Below are positions 63,516-64,000 of a stretch of 64,000 nt of DNA, in pieces; positions within the stretch are counted from its first letter, which is position 1, and every line of letters starts with the position of its first letter. The stretch covers positions 1 through 64,000 of the forward strand of contig CALUST010000011.1 of NCBI GenBank assembly GCA_944323505.1, read 5' to 3'. Position numbers and translations under genes: made by a program. The notes under the pieces were generated by a model. The model did not search any database and was not told the origin of the DNA. It saw only the letters and a program-made list of their open reading frames with translations. Origin of the DNA: an uncultured Bacteroidales bacterium. GTDB lineage: Bacteria; Bacteroidota; Bacteroidia; Bacteroidales; UBA932.

Positions 63516-64000
63516 TTATGACCTGGTGACAGACGGGACAGGCGTCTTGCGGTACTGTTCCGCCACGGCATCAGCCACCTTTTCGATGACAGATGTTATC
63601 GTGTCGTCAATCTTGCCGGCAGAAAGAGGTTCAAGCACATCCTTCTCATGTGAGCCATGCAGCCTGTCGAGGAACAACGCCTGGAATTCGCGGACCTTGT
63701 CAAGAGGGACATCCTTCATGAGGGCATGGGTCCCGCAATACAGTATGGCCACCTGCTCGCCTACAGGCATAGGTGAATACTGCGGCTGGATAAGAAGCTC
63801 ATTGTTTTTCCTTCCCTTGTCAAGTGCCATCGCTGTCACAGGATCCATATCGCTGCTGAACTTGGAGAACGCCTCCAGTTCCCTGTACTGCGCCTGGTCT
63901 ATCTTCAGGGTACCGGCCACTTTCTTCATGCTCTTGACCTGCGCACTTCCTCCGACACGAGACACTGAGATGCCCACATTGATTGCAGGACGGAATCCCC
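63516..64000 (-). CDS. atpA: F-type ATP synthase subunit alpha (C-terminal part)
   Basis: The frame runs off the window edge; about 161 C-terminal residues are present. The segment GFRPAINVGISVSRVGG ends the nucleotide-binding domain and is followed by the helical C-terminal domain (AQVKSMKKVAGTLKIDQAQYRELEAF). The 5' two-thirds lie outside. It is the non-catalytic alpha subunit of the F1 head, followed by atpG. Confidence 0.96.
   Translation of the reverse strand, partial: GFRPAINVGISVSRVGGSAQVKSMKKVAGTLKIDQAQYRELEAFSKFSSDMDPVTAMALDKGRKNNELLIQPQYSPMPVGEQVAILYCGTHALMKDVPLDKVREFQALFLDRLHGSHEKDVLEPLSAGKIDDTITSVIEKVADAVAEQYRKTPVPSVTRS

Overview
This window looks like chromosome of a Bacteroidales bacterium, probably an uncultured gut or rumen lineage. 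The evidence is the Bacteroidetes-type promoter elements (TTG, about 19-20 bases, then TAnnTTTG), BACON-domain lipoproteins, paired M3 dipeptidases, a RseC-Rnf gene cluster, an H-NS-free layout without Shine-Dalgarno signals, and the protein variants themselves (for example a Tgt without its zinc cysteines). Base composition is near 50% GC in genes and clearly lower between them. The family cannot be fixed from sequence reading alone. I see no insertion sequence, prophage, CRISPR array or rRNA; the region is a dense core genome segment.

Layout. 1-8.0 kb: the tail of a plus-strand gene, a mosaic surface lipoprotein, then a minus-strand operon of deoxynucleoside kinase, long-chain acyl-CoA ligase, nitroreductase and an exported M3 peptidase, closed by a strong terminator. 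8.1-14.7 kb (plus): an internally deleted acyltransferase, metallo-hydrolase, uvrA, a TGS-type nucleoside kinase and an exported nucleoside deoxyribosyltransferase-like protein. 14.9-26.9 kb (minus): a nearly gap-free 12-kb run of two membrane M23 peptidases, MerR regulator, NIF3, zinc-ribbon coiled-coil protein, dnaB, DUF3108, rseC and rnfBCDGEA. 27.0-35.2 kb (plus): alaS, an LptF permease fused to methionyl-tRNA formyltransferase, thiamine pyrophosphokinase, ilvA, ilvE. 35.2-39.0 kb (minus): pflA, pflB, ssb. 39.3-45.4 kb: zinc-finger protein, cytosolic M3 peptidase, nucleoside permease (minus), tgt, lptG. 45.5-51.1 kb (minus): an alpha-glucan module of OPA-type transporter, malQ and GH13 amylase. 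51.2-60.9 kb: SGNH esterase, MATE exporter, rsgA, prenyl diphosphate synthase, U32 peptidase, patatin, malic enzyme, YhhN protein, META lipoprotein. 61.0-64 kb: tRNA-Ser(GGA), then the end of the F-type ATP synthase operon (atpA, atpG) with an M64 peptidase coupled behind it.

How it fits together. Rnf (ferredoxin:NAD oxidoreductase with ion pumping), pyruvate formate-lyase with its activase, malic enzyme and the F-type ATP synthase indicate an anaerobic fermentative metabolism that couples ferredoxin and ion gradients to ATP. Maltodextrin enzymes without signal peptides indicate cytosolic alpha-glucan or glycogen breakdown.

The most unusual signals are the LptF-Fmt fusion, two structured intergenic elements that may be small RNAs (36.09-36.19 kb and 60.31-60.40 kb), the in-frame gutted acyltransferase, and the peptidase gene overlapping atpG.
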